From assembly GCF_031583025.1 (NCBI RefSeq), contig NZ_CP134062.1:3720001-3784000 (forward strand): 64,000 nucleotides of DNA, read 5' to 3'. Source of the DNA: Mycobacterium sp. Z3061. GTDB lineage: Bacteria; Actinomycetota; Actinomycetes; Mycobacteriales; Mycobacteriaceae. Below the pieces are notes generated by a model, which saw only the letters and a list, made by a program, of their open reading frames with translations, searched no databases and was not told the DNA's origin. The translations under genes and the position numbers were made by a program. Shown in pieces: positions 1 to 10,491 of the stretch (the stretch's first letter is position 1; each line of letters opens with the position of its first letter).

Positions 1-49
1 TGCTGGCGGCGGCTGCCAGGTGCTCCGGATAAGTACGTACGAAAGACAT
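1..49 (-). CDS. PE family protein, N-terminus only (runs off left edge)
   Basis: The frame opens at an ATG at 49-47 and leaves the window after 16 codons. The visible residues, MSFVRTYPEHLAAAAS, fit the start of the mycobacterial PE domain (MSFV, a Pro-Glu pair near residue 8-9, then an Ala-rich helix). A strong ribosome site (GGAGG, minus strand) sits 5 bases before the ATG and supports this start. PE proteins are usually exported by type VII secretion. What follows the PE domain lies outside the window, so the subfamily cannot be given. Confidence 0.8.
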   Translation of the reverse strand, partial: MSFVRTYPEHLAAAAS

Positions 50-792
50 AGTTTCCTCCGAACAAGCTGTGGGGTCGGTTCTCACACGTCAATGTGCTGC
101 CGTTATCTCGGTACGGTATTGACCGTGCCATCACCGGTTCAAAGCGGCTAACACCGCTGAATGGACCCTGATCTTGATGTTTAGCCAACATTCACCTTGA
201 TTTTTAGTCACACGATCTTCATAGAATCTGCGCAGCATCCGTGCAGTAAGGGGTCGCATAATCGCCGCGCTGACGCCGCGCCGACCGGACGGCTCCGCGC
301 CGGCGGTGGGCAGGCCCTGCCGGGGCGCTCACCCAAATGCTGTAGCCGGCGCCAAAAGATCTGATTGACAGTGTTTTTCGCATACCGACGCCAGCGCTGG
401 CCAACCGACTCGTTCGCGGTACCCACCCGCCTGAACGTTTCCCGACAGCCGATAACGGAGCGCTGAAAATTTCCCGCCACGCGCACGACCCGCCGACAAC
501 GACCGCTGGACGGGTCCGGCTATCACGACTATCAAGTCCCACTAAATACTATTGCGCTGGCTAATCATATGAATGTCGCCACCCGGCGATTAAATTCACC
601 GTGAACATATCTCTGCGATGTGGAATAACGGAACCCCAAGGTCTTGGTTCCACCCTAATGCTCAGCATGATTTTTACCCGGATCCCGGCGTCGCCGCAGC
701 CCCGGGCAGCTGCCGGCACGTTCGGATTTGGTGGCCGAGGCGTAGCTCTCGCGTGACCGAACCGCGACGGCGGCGAAGCAGGCTCTTCTCTT
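50..792. other. Intergenic region without a supported gene
   Basis: About 740 bases between the PE start and a small plus-strand gene. The first 200 bases are less GC-rich than the surroundings and should hold the promoter of the minus-strand PE gene. A short inverted repeat lies at 111-128 (GTACGGT and ACCGTGC arms around ATTG). Open frames in 200-790 have no ribosome site or recognisable product and I do not call them. Confidence 0.5.
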
Positions 793-1044
793 ATGACGGT
801 GCTGATTGGGCTCGCTCTGATAATGGCCCTGTGCACCGGGTTCCAGCTGGGGCGGCGCAGCGGCTCCCGGCAGCCGTCGTGGCGGAAGCGGACTTCGCGA
901 GTCGCCCTGGGCAGGCTCACCGCCAGCCTGGTCGTGCTGGTGGTAGCCCGCCGGATGCAGCGGATGCTGACTGCGCAACGCGCACTGCCCGCATTCGCAG
1001 CTGTTCGCGGTCGTCCCGCACGGCGGCCGCTGCGGCGCAGGTAG
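793..1044 (+). CDS. Small putative membrane protein, 83 aa
   Basis: The protein starts with a hydrophobic stretch (about residues 1-15, rich in Leu, Ile and Ala), then Arg/Lys-rich segments, and a second hydrophobic stretch around residues 43-52 before a very basic C-terminus. This layout suits a small inner-membrane protein. AGCAGG lies about 10 bases before the ATG. It ends 8 bases short of the convergent cutinase stop. I do not recognise a family. The weak ribosome site leaves real doubt that it is expressed. Confidence 0.45.
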   Translation: MTVLIGLALIMALCTGFQLGRRSGSRQPSWRKRTSRVALGRLTASLVVLVVARRMQRMLTAQRALPAFAAVRGRPARRPLRRR

Positions 1045-1052
1045 CGCTGCTT

Positions 1053-1748
1053 TTACAGTCTGCCCGCGACGAAGTCCGCGGCCTGGTTCGCCATTCCGGC
1101 CTGAATGTAGGCGCTGGCCAGGTGCTGCGGCCAGTTGTCTTTCCAGGTGTTGGGATCGGCCGGGTTGCAAATCGGGTCGGCCCCATGACACAGCTCGATG
1201 GTCCGGTCGTTGTACAGCGGGCTGAAGTTGGTGATGGGCCCGACCCACTGGCTTCCGTTACCGAACAGGGCGACCGCGGCAATGTGCTGATCGGTGCCGT
1301 CGGGAAGCGGGCTGTCGAATCCGAACGCGGACAGCGGCACCGCCAGTACGACATCGGTGACCGCCGCGCCGAGCGAATAGCCGCCCAGCACCAGGCGGGT
1401 GTTGGGGCAGTTGTTCACCATGTATTGGATGTGCCGGCTCATGTCGTTGGCGCCGATGTCGACTTCGGTGTCGGCCGGGTATTTGACGGCGTAGGTGCCC
1501 ATGCTCCGACCGCCCATCTTCGAGCTGAGCGAGTTGATGAACGCATTGCCGAGCGCGCCGGGGCCCGCCGATTCGAATCGGCCGCGCGCAAAGACGACCT
1601 CCACCTGCGGACAGTTGGCCGCACCCGCCACTCCGACCGCCCCCGGAGTACCTGGCGGCAACACCACACCGGCGACGAGCAGCGCGGCACCGGTCGCGAT
1701 CGCCGCCAGACCGCGTCCTACCGAATTCCGGGTAACTAGTTGGCGCAC
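1053..1748 (-). CDS. Secreted cutinase family esterase (CULP)
   Basis: This 231-residue protein has an N-terminal export signal (hydrophobic run around residues 12-40, ending in Ala-rich sequence), followed by a cutinase alpha/beta-hydrolase domain. The nucleophile motif GGYSLG is present, and the pattern around GADPIC and the following His-containing segment fits the Asp and His of the triad. Cysteines near NCPQ, NNCPN and the ELCHG/DPIC segment suit the family's disulfides. Members hydrolyse lipid esters at or outside the cell surface. The start is a GTG, chosen because it gives a complete signal peptide. A second, different cutinase lies at 18958-19605. Confidence 0.9.
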   Translation of the reverse strand: MRQLVTRNSVGRGLAAIATGAALLVAGVVLPPGTPGAVGVAGAANCPQVEVVFARGRFESAGPGALGNAFINSLSSKMGGRSMGTYAVKYPADTEVDIGANDMSRHIQYMVNNCPNTRLVLGGYSLGAAVTDVVLAVPLSAFGFDSPLPDGTDQHIAAVALFGNGSQWVGPITNFSPLYNDRTIELCHGADPICNPADPNTWKDNWPQHLASAYIQAGMANQAADFVAGRL

Positions 1749-1879
1749 AGCACATCATGGTAGCGAGTGATCCGCAACCGTGGGTCGCTTACGAAGACAA
1801 CAAGGCCCATTGGTCCCGAGTTCGAGTCCCCACGATTCAAACGAGGCCCGAGTGCCCGTCTTTGGGTATCGGTATCTAC

Positions 1880-2458
1880 ATGGGAACCTCAGCTGCAGAA
1901 ACGATCACCGCTGCCGAGCTAGGGCGCCGCCTCGACTCACCAGCACCACCACGTGTCGTCGATGTCCGAACTCCTGCCGAGTTCGAGACCGCACATATCA
2001 CCGGTTCGTACAACGTGCCGCTCGATGTGCTTGACAAACACCGGTCCGCGATAGCCCCGCATCTGCCCGAAGACGTTGTGCTGGTGTGCAAATCGGGGCA
2101 GCGAGCCGCCAAGGCCGCACGGCTGCTGCGTGATGCTGGTCAGCCGGCCGCACAGGTGCTTGAAAGCGGCCTGACTGCATGGGAAGGCAACGGGTACGCG
2201 GTCGACCGCGGCGAACAGCGATGGGAGCTCGAACGCCAGGTGCGACTCATCGCGGGGTCGATTGTGTTGTCCTCGATCCTGGGGAGTATCGCCCTACCGA
2301 GGCTGAAGTGGCTGGCCGCCGCCATCGGTGGAGGACTGACATTTGCGGCCGTCACCGACACCTGCGCGATGGCCACGGGCCTCGCGAAACTCCCGTACAA
2401 CCGTGGCGCTGAGTCCGACGTCGAGACCATCGTTTCGGCGTTACGCACCGACCGGTAG
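1880..2458 (+). CDS. Rhodanese domain with DUF2892 membrane tail (YgaP-like)
   Basis: An N-terminal single rhodanese domain carries the active-site Cys in VCKSGQRA, as in thiosulfate or persulfide sulfurtransferases. A C-terminal part with two hydrophobic segments (about residues 120-165) matches the DUF2892 tail of YgaP-type membrane sulfurtransferases. The frame is open back to 1757, but the domain begins right after the ATG at 1880, so I use that start. It converges with the persulfide-dioxygenase-like gene at 2475-3836, 16 bases away; together they suggest sulfane-sulfur handling. Confidence 0.82.
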   Translation: MGTSAAETITAAELGRRLDSPAPPRVVDVRTPAEFETAHITGSYNVPLDVLDKHRSAIAPHLPEDVVLVCKSGQRAAKAARLLRDAGQPAAQVLESGLTAWEGNGYAVDRGEQRWELERQVRLIAGSIVLSSILGSIALPRLKWLAAAIGGGLTFAAVTDTCAMATGLAKLPYNRGAESDVETIVSALRTDR

Positions 2459-2474
2459 CGCCTCACTGGCGTCA

Positions 2475-3836
2475 TCACTGCGAGGTCAAGCCGAGTTCTT
2501 CAGCGGCGCTGTAATTGTCGTCGACCAACACCGCCGTGCGCCCGTACTTGTCCAGGATCGAGGCCGCTACCGAAGCCCGGTATCCGCTGGCGCAGTGCAC
2601 CCAGATCTCGCGGTCGGGCAACTCGTGCAGGCGACGTGTCAGTTCATGGATCGGAACGTTGAGCGCTTTGAGCACGTGACCGTCCCGGAATTCGTCCTCT
2701 CGCCGCACGTCGAGGACGGCCACCTGTGCACGGTCGATTTCCGCTGCCAGCGCCGCGAAGTCGGCGACCCGATAGGAGCTCAGCCCGGACTCCGTGGCGA
2801 GCTTGTCGATGTCGCCGCTTGCCGCGCCGCGTACGTCGTCGACACCGATACGCACCAATTCCCTTCTTGCGGTCGCGATCTGGTCGGCATCATCTCCGAT
2901 GAGGGTCAACGGCTCGCCCCATGCGTAGAGCCAGCCGAGGTAGGTGATGAAGGAATCCGACAACTCGAAACCGTAGGACCCTCCCAGATGGCCCGCCGCG
3001 AAAGCGGTGCGGGACCGTAAGTCGATCACCCACTCTCCCGCATCGATGCGGCGCTTGAGTTCAACCGGGTCCACCGGCGCCGGGGCCGACAGATCCAGGG
3101 GCGCGGGGCCGTCACGGTTGACCACGCCCATGTGCTCGTAGTAGGCGGGATAGGCGGACAGCGAGGCGAGCAACTCGTCGACGAACGTTTGCTCATCCTG
3201 CGTCAGGGCCGGATTGGACGCTCGCTGCTCACCCAACGTCGACGCATCGCGGCCCTGACCGCCGGCCGCACAGAAGCTGCCGAAACCATGAGTGGGATAG
3301 ACCTGCGCCTCGTCGGGAAGTTCGTCGGCCAGGCGGCGCACCGAGCGGAACTGATCGATGGACAGCCCGTGGGTATGTTCCGCACCGAGCAGATCCGTGC
3401 GTCCGGTGGTGTCGAAAAGCATTGAACCACCGGTAAACACACCCACCACGTGCCCGGATTCATCGCTGAGCGCGTAGCTCACGTGCTCCAGCGTGTGCCC
3501 CGGGGTGTGGATGACTTGGAGACGGAAGCCGCCGGCTTCGATGACATCTCCGTCTTCCACCCGGCGAGCCGGATACCCGACGTCGTCACCCTGGGGAATC
3601 ACATACTGGGCACCCGTCGAACGGGACAGTTCCAACCCGCCCGTCACATAGTCGTTGTGCAGGTGCGTCTCGAGGACATGGGTGATGCGTGTGGCACGCT
3701 CACCGAGCAGCTGCGTCACCCGGTCGATGTCCCGCTGGGGATCGATGACCACCACTGCATGGTCGTCGGCCACCACATAACTGCGGTCGCCCAGACTCGA
3801 CGTCTCGATAATTTGCACACGGACACCCATGCCCAC
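2475..3836 (-). CDS. Metallo-beta-lactamase fold protein with two rhodanese domains (persulfide dioxygenase-like)
   Basis: The 453-residue protein starts with a metallo-beta-lactamase domain (about residues 1-230) with the metal motif HLHNDY and further metal His in HTPGHTLEH and THGFGS. Two rhodanese repeats follow. The last has a Cys loop in VHCASGYRAS, while the middle one lacks an obvious catalytic Cys and may be inactive. This architecture is known from ETHE1/BlhA-type enzymes, which oxidise glutathione or mycothiol persulfide to sulfite. The neighbouring rhodanese gene supports that role. The substrate is inference. Confidence 0.88.
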   Translation of the reverse strand: MGMGVRVQIIETSSLGDRSYVVADDHAVVVIDPQRDIDRVTQLLGERATRITHVLETHLHNDYVTGGLELSRSTGAQYVIPQGDDVGYPARRVEDGDVIEAGGFRLQVIHTPGHTLEHVSYALSDESGHVVGVFTGGSMLFDTTGRTDLLGAEHTHGLSIDQFRSVRRLADELPDEAQVYPTHGFGSFCAAGGQGRDASTLGEQRASNPALTQDEQTFVDELLASLSAYPAYYEHMGVVNRDGPAPLDLSAPAPVDPVELKRRIDAGEWVIDLRSRTAFAAGHLGGSYGFELSDSFITYLGWLYAWGEPLTLIGDDADQIATARRELVRIGVDDVRGAASGDIDKLATESGLSSYRVADFAALAAEIDRAQVAVLDVRREDEFRDGHVLKALNVPIHELTRRLHELPDREIWVHCASGYRASVAASILDKYGRTAVLVDDNYSAAEELGLTSQ

Positions 3837-3949
3837 CAGTTACCCCGTTCGACTGCCCAGCGGGACATCCCGATCATCGGCAGCCCCGCCAGCTGGGGCC
3901 AAAATTGAATTCTCGACGATCGCAAACGCGCGGTTGCTACCATCGCGCC

Positions 3950-4726
3950 GTGCCCGAATCTGCTACACCCCGCGGACCTCGTCACCTGTCACGGCGCGCA
4001 GCGTTCGGCTACGCCCTCGCGCCGGTGTTGCTCGGAGCGCTCGCGGCAACTGCCGAGGCGCCTCGAGCGTCAGCCGCCGGTGGTCAACTGATCGACTTCG
4101 CACTGCAGCGAATCCCGCCGGAAGAGATCAAAGCGGCCGGCTACGACGGCGTGGTGAACTACGTGTCCGAGTCACGGCCGGGCATGAACTTCGAAGCGAA
4201 GCCGATCACCCGTCAGTACGCCGACGCGCTGCGCGCTGCGGGTCTGCATATCGTCAGCAACTTTCAGTACGGCAAGCCAGGCGGATCCGCGCCGTCGGAC
4301 TTCACCCGCGGTTACGACGGCGGGGTGGCCGATGCGCAAACAGCGCTGTCGCTACACAACGCGGCCGGTGGAAGCGCCTCGGCCCCGATCTTCTTCAGCG
4401 TGGACGACAACATCGACCAGGGCACCTGGAACAGCCTTGCGCTGCCGTGGTTTCGGGGAATCAACTCGGTGCTCGGCGTGGGCCGCACGGGGATTTACGG
4501 GCATTCCCGCGCATGTTCCTGGGCGGTCAGCGACAACGTGATCGGGCAGTCGACCACGCCCGGTCACCGGTGGGCCTGGCAGACCAGGTCCTGGTCCAAC
4601 GGGGATCGCGAACCGGCAGCGGTGCTGTACCAGGGCGTGGTCAACGGTCCGCTGCTCGCGGGTGTGCAGATTGACATCGATGATGTCCTCGCAGCCGATT
4701 ACGGGCAATGGGATCTCGCCCGCTAA
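3950..4726 (+). CDS. Tat-exported DUF1906 glycoside-hydrolase-like protein (Rv2525c-like)
   Basis: The protein opens with a twin-arginine signal (SRRAAFGYALAP) and an Ala-rich cleavage region. The rest is a DUF1906 domain with a TIM-barrel-like pattern: a YVSESRPG segment, FQYGKPG, the acidic FFSVDDN motif and a closing IDIDD motif. It resembles M. tuberculosis Rv2525c, a Tat substrate linked to cell-wall properties, whose substrate is unsettled. I chose the GTG at 3950, because sequence before it lacks signal-peptide character. The end overlaps the next gene by 19 bases, so the two are probably co-translated. Confidence 0.85.
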   Translation: MPESATPRGPRHLSRRAAFGYALAPVLLGALAATAEAPRASAAGGQLIDFALQRIPPEEIKAAGYDGVVNYVSESRPGMNFEAKPITRQYADALRAAGLHIVSNFQYGKPGGSAPSDFTRGYDGGVADAQTALSLHNAAGGSASAPIFFSVDDNIDQGTWNSLALPWFRGINSVLGVGRTGIYGHSRACSWAVSDNVIGQSTTPGHRWAWQTRSWSNGDREPAAVLYQGVVNGPLLAGVQIDIDDVLAADYGQWDLAR

Positions 4727-5460
4727 CCGCACTGATCGGCTCGGTCGGCATCATCGCGCTGTCGGCCTGCGGTCCGGTGACTCCGCCGACCAAGGCGTCG
4801 CCGCAGTCGCAGGGGAGTACCAGCGCCGCATCCAGCACCATCCCCGCGGCGCAGTCGAACACCACATCGACGAGGACCGGCCGTGCGGGCGTTTACGGCG
4901 ATCCCGCGGCGGCCGCCAAATACTGGCAACAGCAGTCTCTGGAAGACAATTGTGGGCTGGTTTCGGTGGCCGACGTGGTGGGAGAGATCACCGGGCACGC
5001 GCCGACCGAACAGCAGGTGATCGCCTTGGCGGTGAACACCCCGTCCGGGACCAACCCCGGTCCCATCTACGCGCCGGTGAACGACCCGAGCCACGCGAAC
5101 GGGACGGGTGGCATCGAGATGGCTGACGAAGTGGTGCTGCTCGAGCGCTACGGCGTCAAGTCGGTGATGACCGACGCCACAACGCATCCCGATCAGACCG
5201 GGCTGCCCGCGCTGGAGCGGTACCTCACCGAAAACCGCAAAATCATTGCGTGGGTGAATTCCGCCGTCATCTGGAACACCAGCGACCAGCGCACCGCCGC
5301 CGATCACTTCCTCGTAGTCACCGGTATCGACACCAACGCCGAAGTCGTTCACCTCAATGACCCCGGGGCCGACCATGCGGACGAACGCGTCTCGATCGCG
5401 ACCTTCACCGCAGCGTGGCAGACCGGGGGAGACTCGATCGTGGTGACTGCAGCTGCTTGA
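4708..5460 (+). CDS. Putative lipoprotein with C39-like cysteine peptidase fold
   Basis: A lipoprotein signal ends in the lipobox LSAC (Cys near residue 21), followed by a Ser/Thr/Pro/Gln-rich linker to about residue 60. The remaining domain has Cys in EDNCGLVS, His in AADHFLVV and Asn-Asp in HLNDPG, the order expected for the papain-like C39/C39_2 fold. It is probably anchored outside the membrane and may cleave peptides, though the target is unknown. It overlaps the DUF1906 gene by 19 bases, suggesting joint action at the envelope. It is followed by a strong hairpin at 5480. Confidence 0.75.
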   Translation: MGSRPLTALIGSVGIIALSACGPVTPPTKASPQSQGSTSAASSTIPAAQSNTTSTRTGRAGVYGDPAAAAKYWQQQSLEDNCGLVSVADVVGEITGHAPTEQQVIALAVNTPSGTNPGPIYAPVNDPSHANGTGGIEMADEVVLLERYGVKSVMTDATTHPDQTGLPALERYLTENRKIIAWVNSAVIWNTSDQRTAADHFLVVTGIDTNAEVVHLNDPGADHADERVSIATFTAAWQTGGDSIVVTAAA

Positions 5461-5479
5461 AGGGCCACCTAAGCGACGA

Positions 5480-5510
5480 ACACCCCGCGAGCGCCTGGCT
5501 CGCGGGGTGT
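5480..5510. terminator. Bidirectional hairpin terminator
   Basis: A perfect 13-bp stem (ACACCCCGCGAGC and its complement) with a 5-base loop lies between two convergent genes. It has no T-tract, which is usual in mycobacteria. Its place suits termination from both sides. Confidence 0.8.
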
Positions 5511-5527
5511 CGTCGGACCGAAGCGGA

Positions 5528-7777
<2,250 letters not shown>

Positions 7778-7809
7778 TTATCTGAAACGGGCTGTGATCA
7801 CGGTTGTGA

Positions 7810-8244
7810 TCAGGAATCAGTACTCGAGCAGTCGGGGCAGAAGCCCCAATAGATGACTTCGGCCTCATCGAGGACGAACCCATCCAAGACGTTGCCGTCG
7901 TCCGACGGCGTCAGACACGGCGTATCGCCGACGGCACAATCGACGTCTGCGATGATCCCGCAGGATCTGCACACGACGTGATGATGGTTGTCGCCGACGC
8001 GTGATTCATATCGCGCGACCAGGCCGGAAGGCTGAATGCGCCGCACCAGGCCGGCCGCGGTCAGCGCATTGAGCACGTCGTACACGGCTTGTCGGGACAC
8101 GTCGGGCAATCCAAGCCGCACTGCGGAGAAGATCGTGTCGGTGTCGGCGTGCGGATGAGCATGAACAGCTTCCATTACTGCGATCCGTGGCCGCGTTACC
8201 CGCAAATCGGCCGTTCGCAACTGCTCGGCGTGGTCCGAGGACAC
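7810..8244 (-). CDS. furA: FurA, Fur-family redox/metal regulator of katG
   Basis: The 144-residue protein has the Fur winged-helix N-terminus (recognition region DVSRQAVYDVLNAL) and a C-terminal metal-binding part with NHHHVVCRSCG and CPDC. It closely resembles M. tuberculosis FurA as I recall it, for example EQLRTADLRVTRPR. FurA represses its own promoter and the downstream katG and is released by oxidative stress. The start is a GTG, which allows a nearly leaderless transcript as described for furA in other mycobacteria. katG follows after 47 bases. Confidence 0.95.
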   Translation of the reverse strand: MSSDHAEQLRTADLRVTRPRIAVMEAVHAHPHADTDTIFSAVRLGLPDVSRQAVYDVLNALTAAGLVRRIQPSGLVARYESRVGDNHHHVVCRSCGIIADVDCAVGDTPCLTPSDDGNVLDGFVLDEAEVIYWGFCPDCSSTDS

Positions 8245-8282
8245 ATGCTCATACTCCGCACTTATCTGGAGTCAGTCAAGAC
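8242..8282 (-). promoter_or_regulatory. Putative furA-katG promoter region
   Basis: A TTGACT box on the minus strand at 8279-8274 precedes the furA GTG, with a TATGAG candidate -10 at 8253-8248. The spacing of 20 bases is long, so the -10 is uncertain. FurA autoregulation at this position is known from other mycobacteria. Confidence 0.4.
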
Positions 8283-8367
8283 TCTGCGGCATCGAATGCG
8301 ACGCAGCACAGGTATTTTTGAGACCCGCGGCCGACATGCGGGCGGCCCCTCGACTTCGCAGAGGTCC

Positions 8368-9222
8368 ATGGATACCCAACATGTCCGTTGGACGCCGTCG
8401 GGCGTCCGGTTGCGTCTGCACCGATGTCACGACGGCGATGTGAATTGGCTCTTCCTGCCGGGCGGCCCGGGCATCGGCTCGGAATCCCTGCGGGAACTCG
8501 TCGACGCCGTGGCCGTGCCCGGATGCTCTTGGCTCGTCGACCTGCCCGGCGACGGTTCCAACACCAACGCTCCCGGCGCGCCGGCTGATCCTTACCGCCT
8601 GTGGCCAGAGGTGTCACTCGAAGCGGCTCAGGCTGTCGACCGTCCGGTCTATGTCGGACATTCCACCGGCGGCGAATATCTGCTGGCGACGGCCGCGCTG
8701 GACGGGATGCTCGAAGGCATCGTCCTGATCAGCACCGCTCCTGACGCGTCGTGGATGCCGGCCTACGAAGAGATGACCATCAACAACCCGTTGCCTGGCG
8801 TCGCAGAGGCCACCGCCCGTTACGACGCGGATCCCACCAACGAGAACCTGCGCGAACTCGCCGTGCAATCCGCGCCGTGGAATTTTCCGGCCAGTAGCCT
8901 CGCCACGGGTGCCGAATTACTGCGAAGAATGCCCTACAACGTAAGGGCCGCGCAGTGGTCGGACCGTCATTTCGACCGTGACTACGAATTGGCTTGGTGG
9001 CCAACCACATTGCCGACTCTGATCGTGAGCGGCTCAGCAGACAGGATCGTCACGCAGACGCTCTGGCAGCCCGACCGCTTTCACACTCACAACGTGATCT
9101 GGAGTGTCATACCCGAGGCGGGCCACTTTCCGTGGATAGAGCGACCCGACGCGGTACGGGACGCCTTTGCCCAACTCGCGCAACGCATCGGCATCAACCG
9201 GTCACCGAGCGCTCCAGACTGA
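8368..9222 (+). CDS. Alpha/beta hydrolase
   Basis: The protein has the alpha/beta-hydrolase layout: an oxyanion region FLPGGPG, the nucleophile elbow GHSTGGE, a late Asp in SGSADRIV and the catalytic His in PEAGHFPW. The presence of an HGG-like PGGPG and the overall size (284 residues) fit proline-iminopeptidase-like hydrolases, but the substrate is unknown. The frame is open upstream into furA, but homology-like sequence starts at the ATG at 8368, which has GAGG just before it. Its end overlaps the convergent SRPBCC gene by 29 bases. Confidence 0.85.
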   Translation: MDTQHVRWTPSGVRLRLHRCHDGDVNWLFLPGGPGIGSESLRELVDAVAVPGCSWLVDLPGDGSNTNAPGAPADPYRLWPEVSLEAAQAVDRPVYVGHSTGGEYLLATAALDGMLEGIVLISTAPDASWMPAYEEMTINNPLPGVAEATARYDADPTNENLRELAVQSAPWNFPASSLATGAELLRRMPYNVRAAQWSDRHFDRDYELAWWPTTLPTLIVSGSADRIVTQTLWQPDRFHTHNVIWSVIPEAGHFPWIERPDAVRDAFAQLAQRIGINRSPSAPD

Positions 9223-9664
9223 CCAGCGAGGCGCCCAGATAATCCTCGGGGAAAGGCGGCATACCGCCGATCTGTTCCCGGAACTCCGGTGACGTGGCTG
9301 CCCAGTCATAGGTGAGCGTGACGTCAGTGCGGTCGCCGTTCGGAGCCAGTTCGTAGCGCCAGAACCAGCCGCCCGCAGCATGATTGCCTGCGTCGTCGAG
9401 CCGGCCCGGCATCCAGGCGATGGCGTGGTCCTTCTCGAACTCGGTAACCAGGTTGTAGGTGACGTAGTCGCCGCCGGCGGCCTCGAGATACATGTTCATG
9501 CTGAAGATCTGGCCGATACCGGTGATCGGTTGGGCGTCGACGGCGTCGCGAACCCAGTCGGTGGGCTCGGTTTCGCGATGACGGCTCGGGTCGGCCAACA
9601 TCGCGAAAATCGTCGTCGGCGGGGCCGCAATGGTTCGGCTGACCGTGAAGCATTCGCTATTCAT
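9194..9664 (-). CDS. SRPBCC (START-like) family protein
   Basis: This 156-residue protein starts VSRTIAAPPTTIFAML, typical for the first strand and helix of the SRPBCC/polyketide-cyclase fold, and ends with a long amphipathic helix. Such proteins bind hydrophobic ligands in a deep pocket; the ligand is unknown. It starts 8 bases inside the end of the DUF899 gene, so the two are translationally coupled on the minus strand. The 3' end overlaps the convergent hydrolase. Confidence 0.82.
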   Translation of the reverse strand: MNSECFTVSRTIAAPPTTIFAMLADPSRHRETEPTDWVRDAVDAQPITGIGQIFSMNMYLEAAGGDYVTYNLVTEFEKDHAIAWMPGRLDDAGNHAAGGWFWRYELAPNGDRTDVTLTYDWAATSPEFREQIGGMPPFPEDYLGASLVSLERSVTG

Positions 9665-10349
9665 CGTCGTCCTCCGATCCGTAGGCGCGCGCGATATCGG
9701 GCGAGCCGGACCACCCGGAGTAGGTGGGCCGTGACGGCCACCCTGGCGGCGAATCGAGCCATTCCTCCTGCCTCCCCCAGGGCAGGATGTCGATCAGCGC
9801 GAAAGTATGGCTGAGCTGCTCGGTTCCGCGGCCATTAGTGTGCCAGGTGCGGTAGACGCTGTCACCATCGCGCAGGAACACGTTGACAGCGAAGCCGCCG
9901 CCCGGCGGAGCGTCCATGTCAGCCCCGAACGAGCTGTCCGAAGACGAGTACCACTGCATCTGGTTGCCGACCTTGCGCCGGTACGCGAGCGCCTCGTCGA
10001 TCGGTCCGTTGGTGACGATCACGAAGCGGGCGTCGTAGTTGTCGAGGAACTCGAGCCGGGTGAACTGCGAGGTGAACCCGGTGCAGCCGGCGCACTGCCA
10101 CTCCGCTCCGGGCGACCACATGTGGTGGTAGACGATGAGCTGAGAGCGGCTGCCGAACATTTCGGCCAGGCGGACCGGGCCGTCGGCGCCGATCAGCGTG
10201 TAGTCGGGCAACCGCACCATCGGCAGGCGGCGCCGCTGGGCGGCGATCGCATCCAGTTCCCGGGTCGCGGCTTTCTCGCGCTTGCGCAGCTCGTCGAGCT
10301 CCGCGCGCCAGGTCTGCTGATCGACGATCGGCGGCTTTGCTTCAAGCAT
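9657..10349 (-). CDS. DUF899 thioredoxin-like protein
   Basis: The protein matches DUF899: a helical N-terminus (RAELDELRKREKAATREL), then a thioredoxin-like core with VYHHMWSP and a CAGC motif, and a late WHTNGRG segment. DUF899 members are proposed redox or dithiol proteins, but the reaction is not known. The frame is open to 10415, yet the ATG at 10349 is preceded by AGAAGGTGG at normal spacing and begins the conserved part, so I use it. It heads a two-gene operon with the SRPBCC gene. Confidence 0.85.
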   Translation of the reverse strand: MLEAKPPIVDQQTWRAELDELRKREKAATRELDAIAAQRRRLPMVRLPDYTLIGADGPVRLAEMFGSRSQLIVYHHMWSPGAEWQCAGCTGFTSQFTRLEFLDNYDARFVIVTNGPIDEALAYRRKVGNQMQWYSSSDSSFGADMDAPPGGGFAVNVFLRDGDSVYRTWHTNGRGTEQLSHTFALIDILPWGRQEEWLDSPPGWPSRPTYSGWSGSPDIARAYGSEDDDE

Positions 10350-10491
10350 TGGGTCCACCTTCTTCTGTGATGTGTCCGGTCTCTGGGTATGACCCGCGAC
10401 GGTCCCGAAACTCACCGCCGGAGTCCGGTGTGACGGGAGCAGTGTTTTCCCGTGCCGCCGACGGGGAACTAGTCACCCGCCGGCGTATCTC

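Noticed and set aside
618..1739. Long plus-strand open frame opposite the cutinase gene
   Set aside because: It is a GC-bias shadow of the cutinase and of intergenic DNA, with no family signal or ribosome site.
1790..1845. tRNA-like T-loop (GAGTTCGAGTCC) upstream of the rhodanese gene
   Set aside because: The flanking bases do not pair as a T-stem and no other tRNA arm can be folded.
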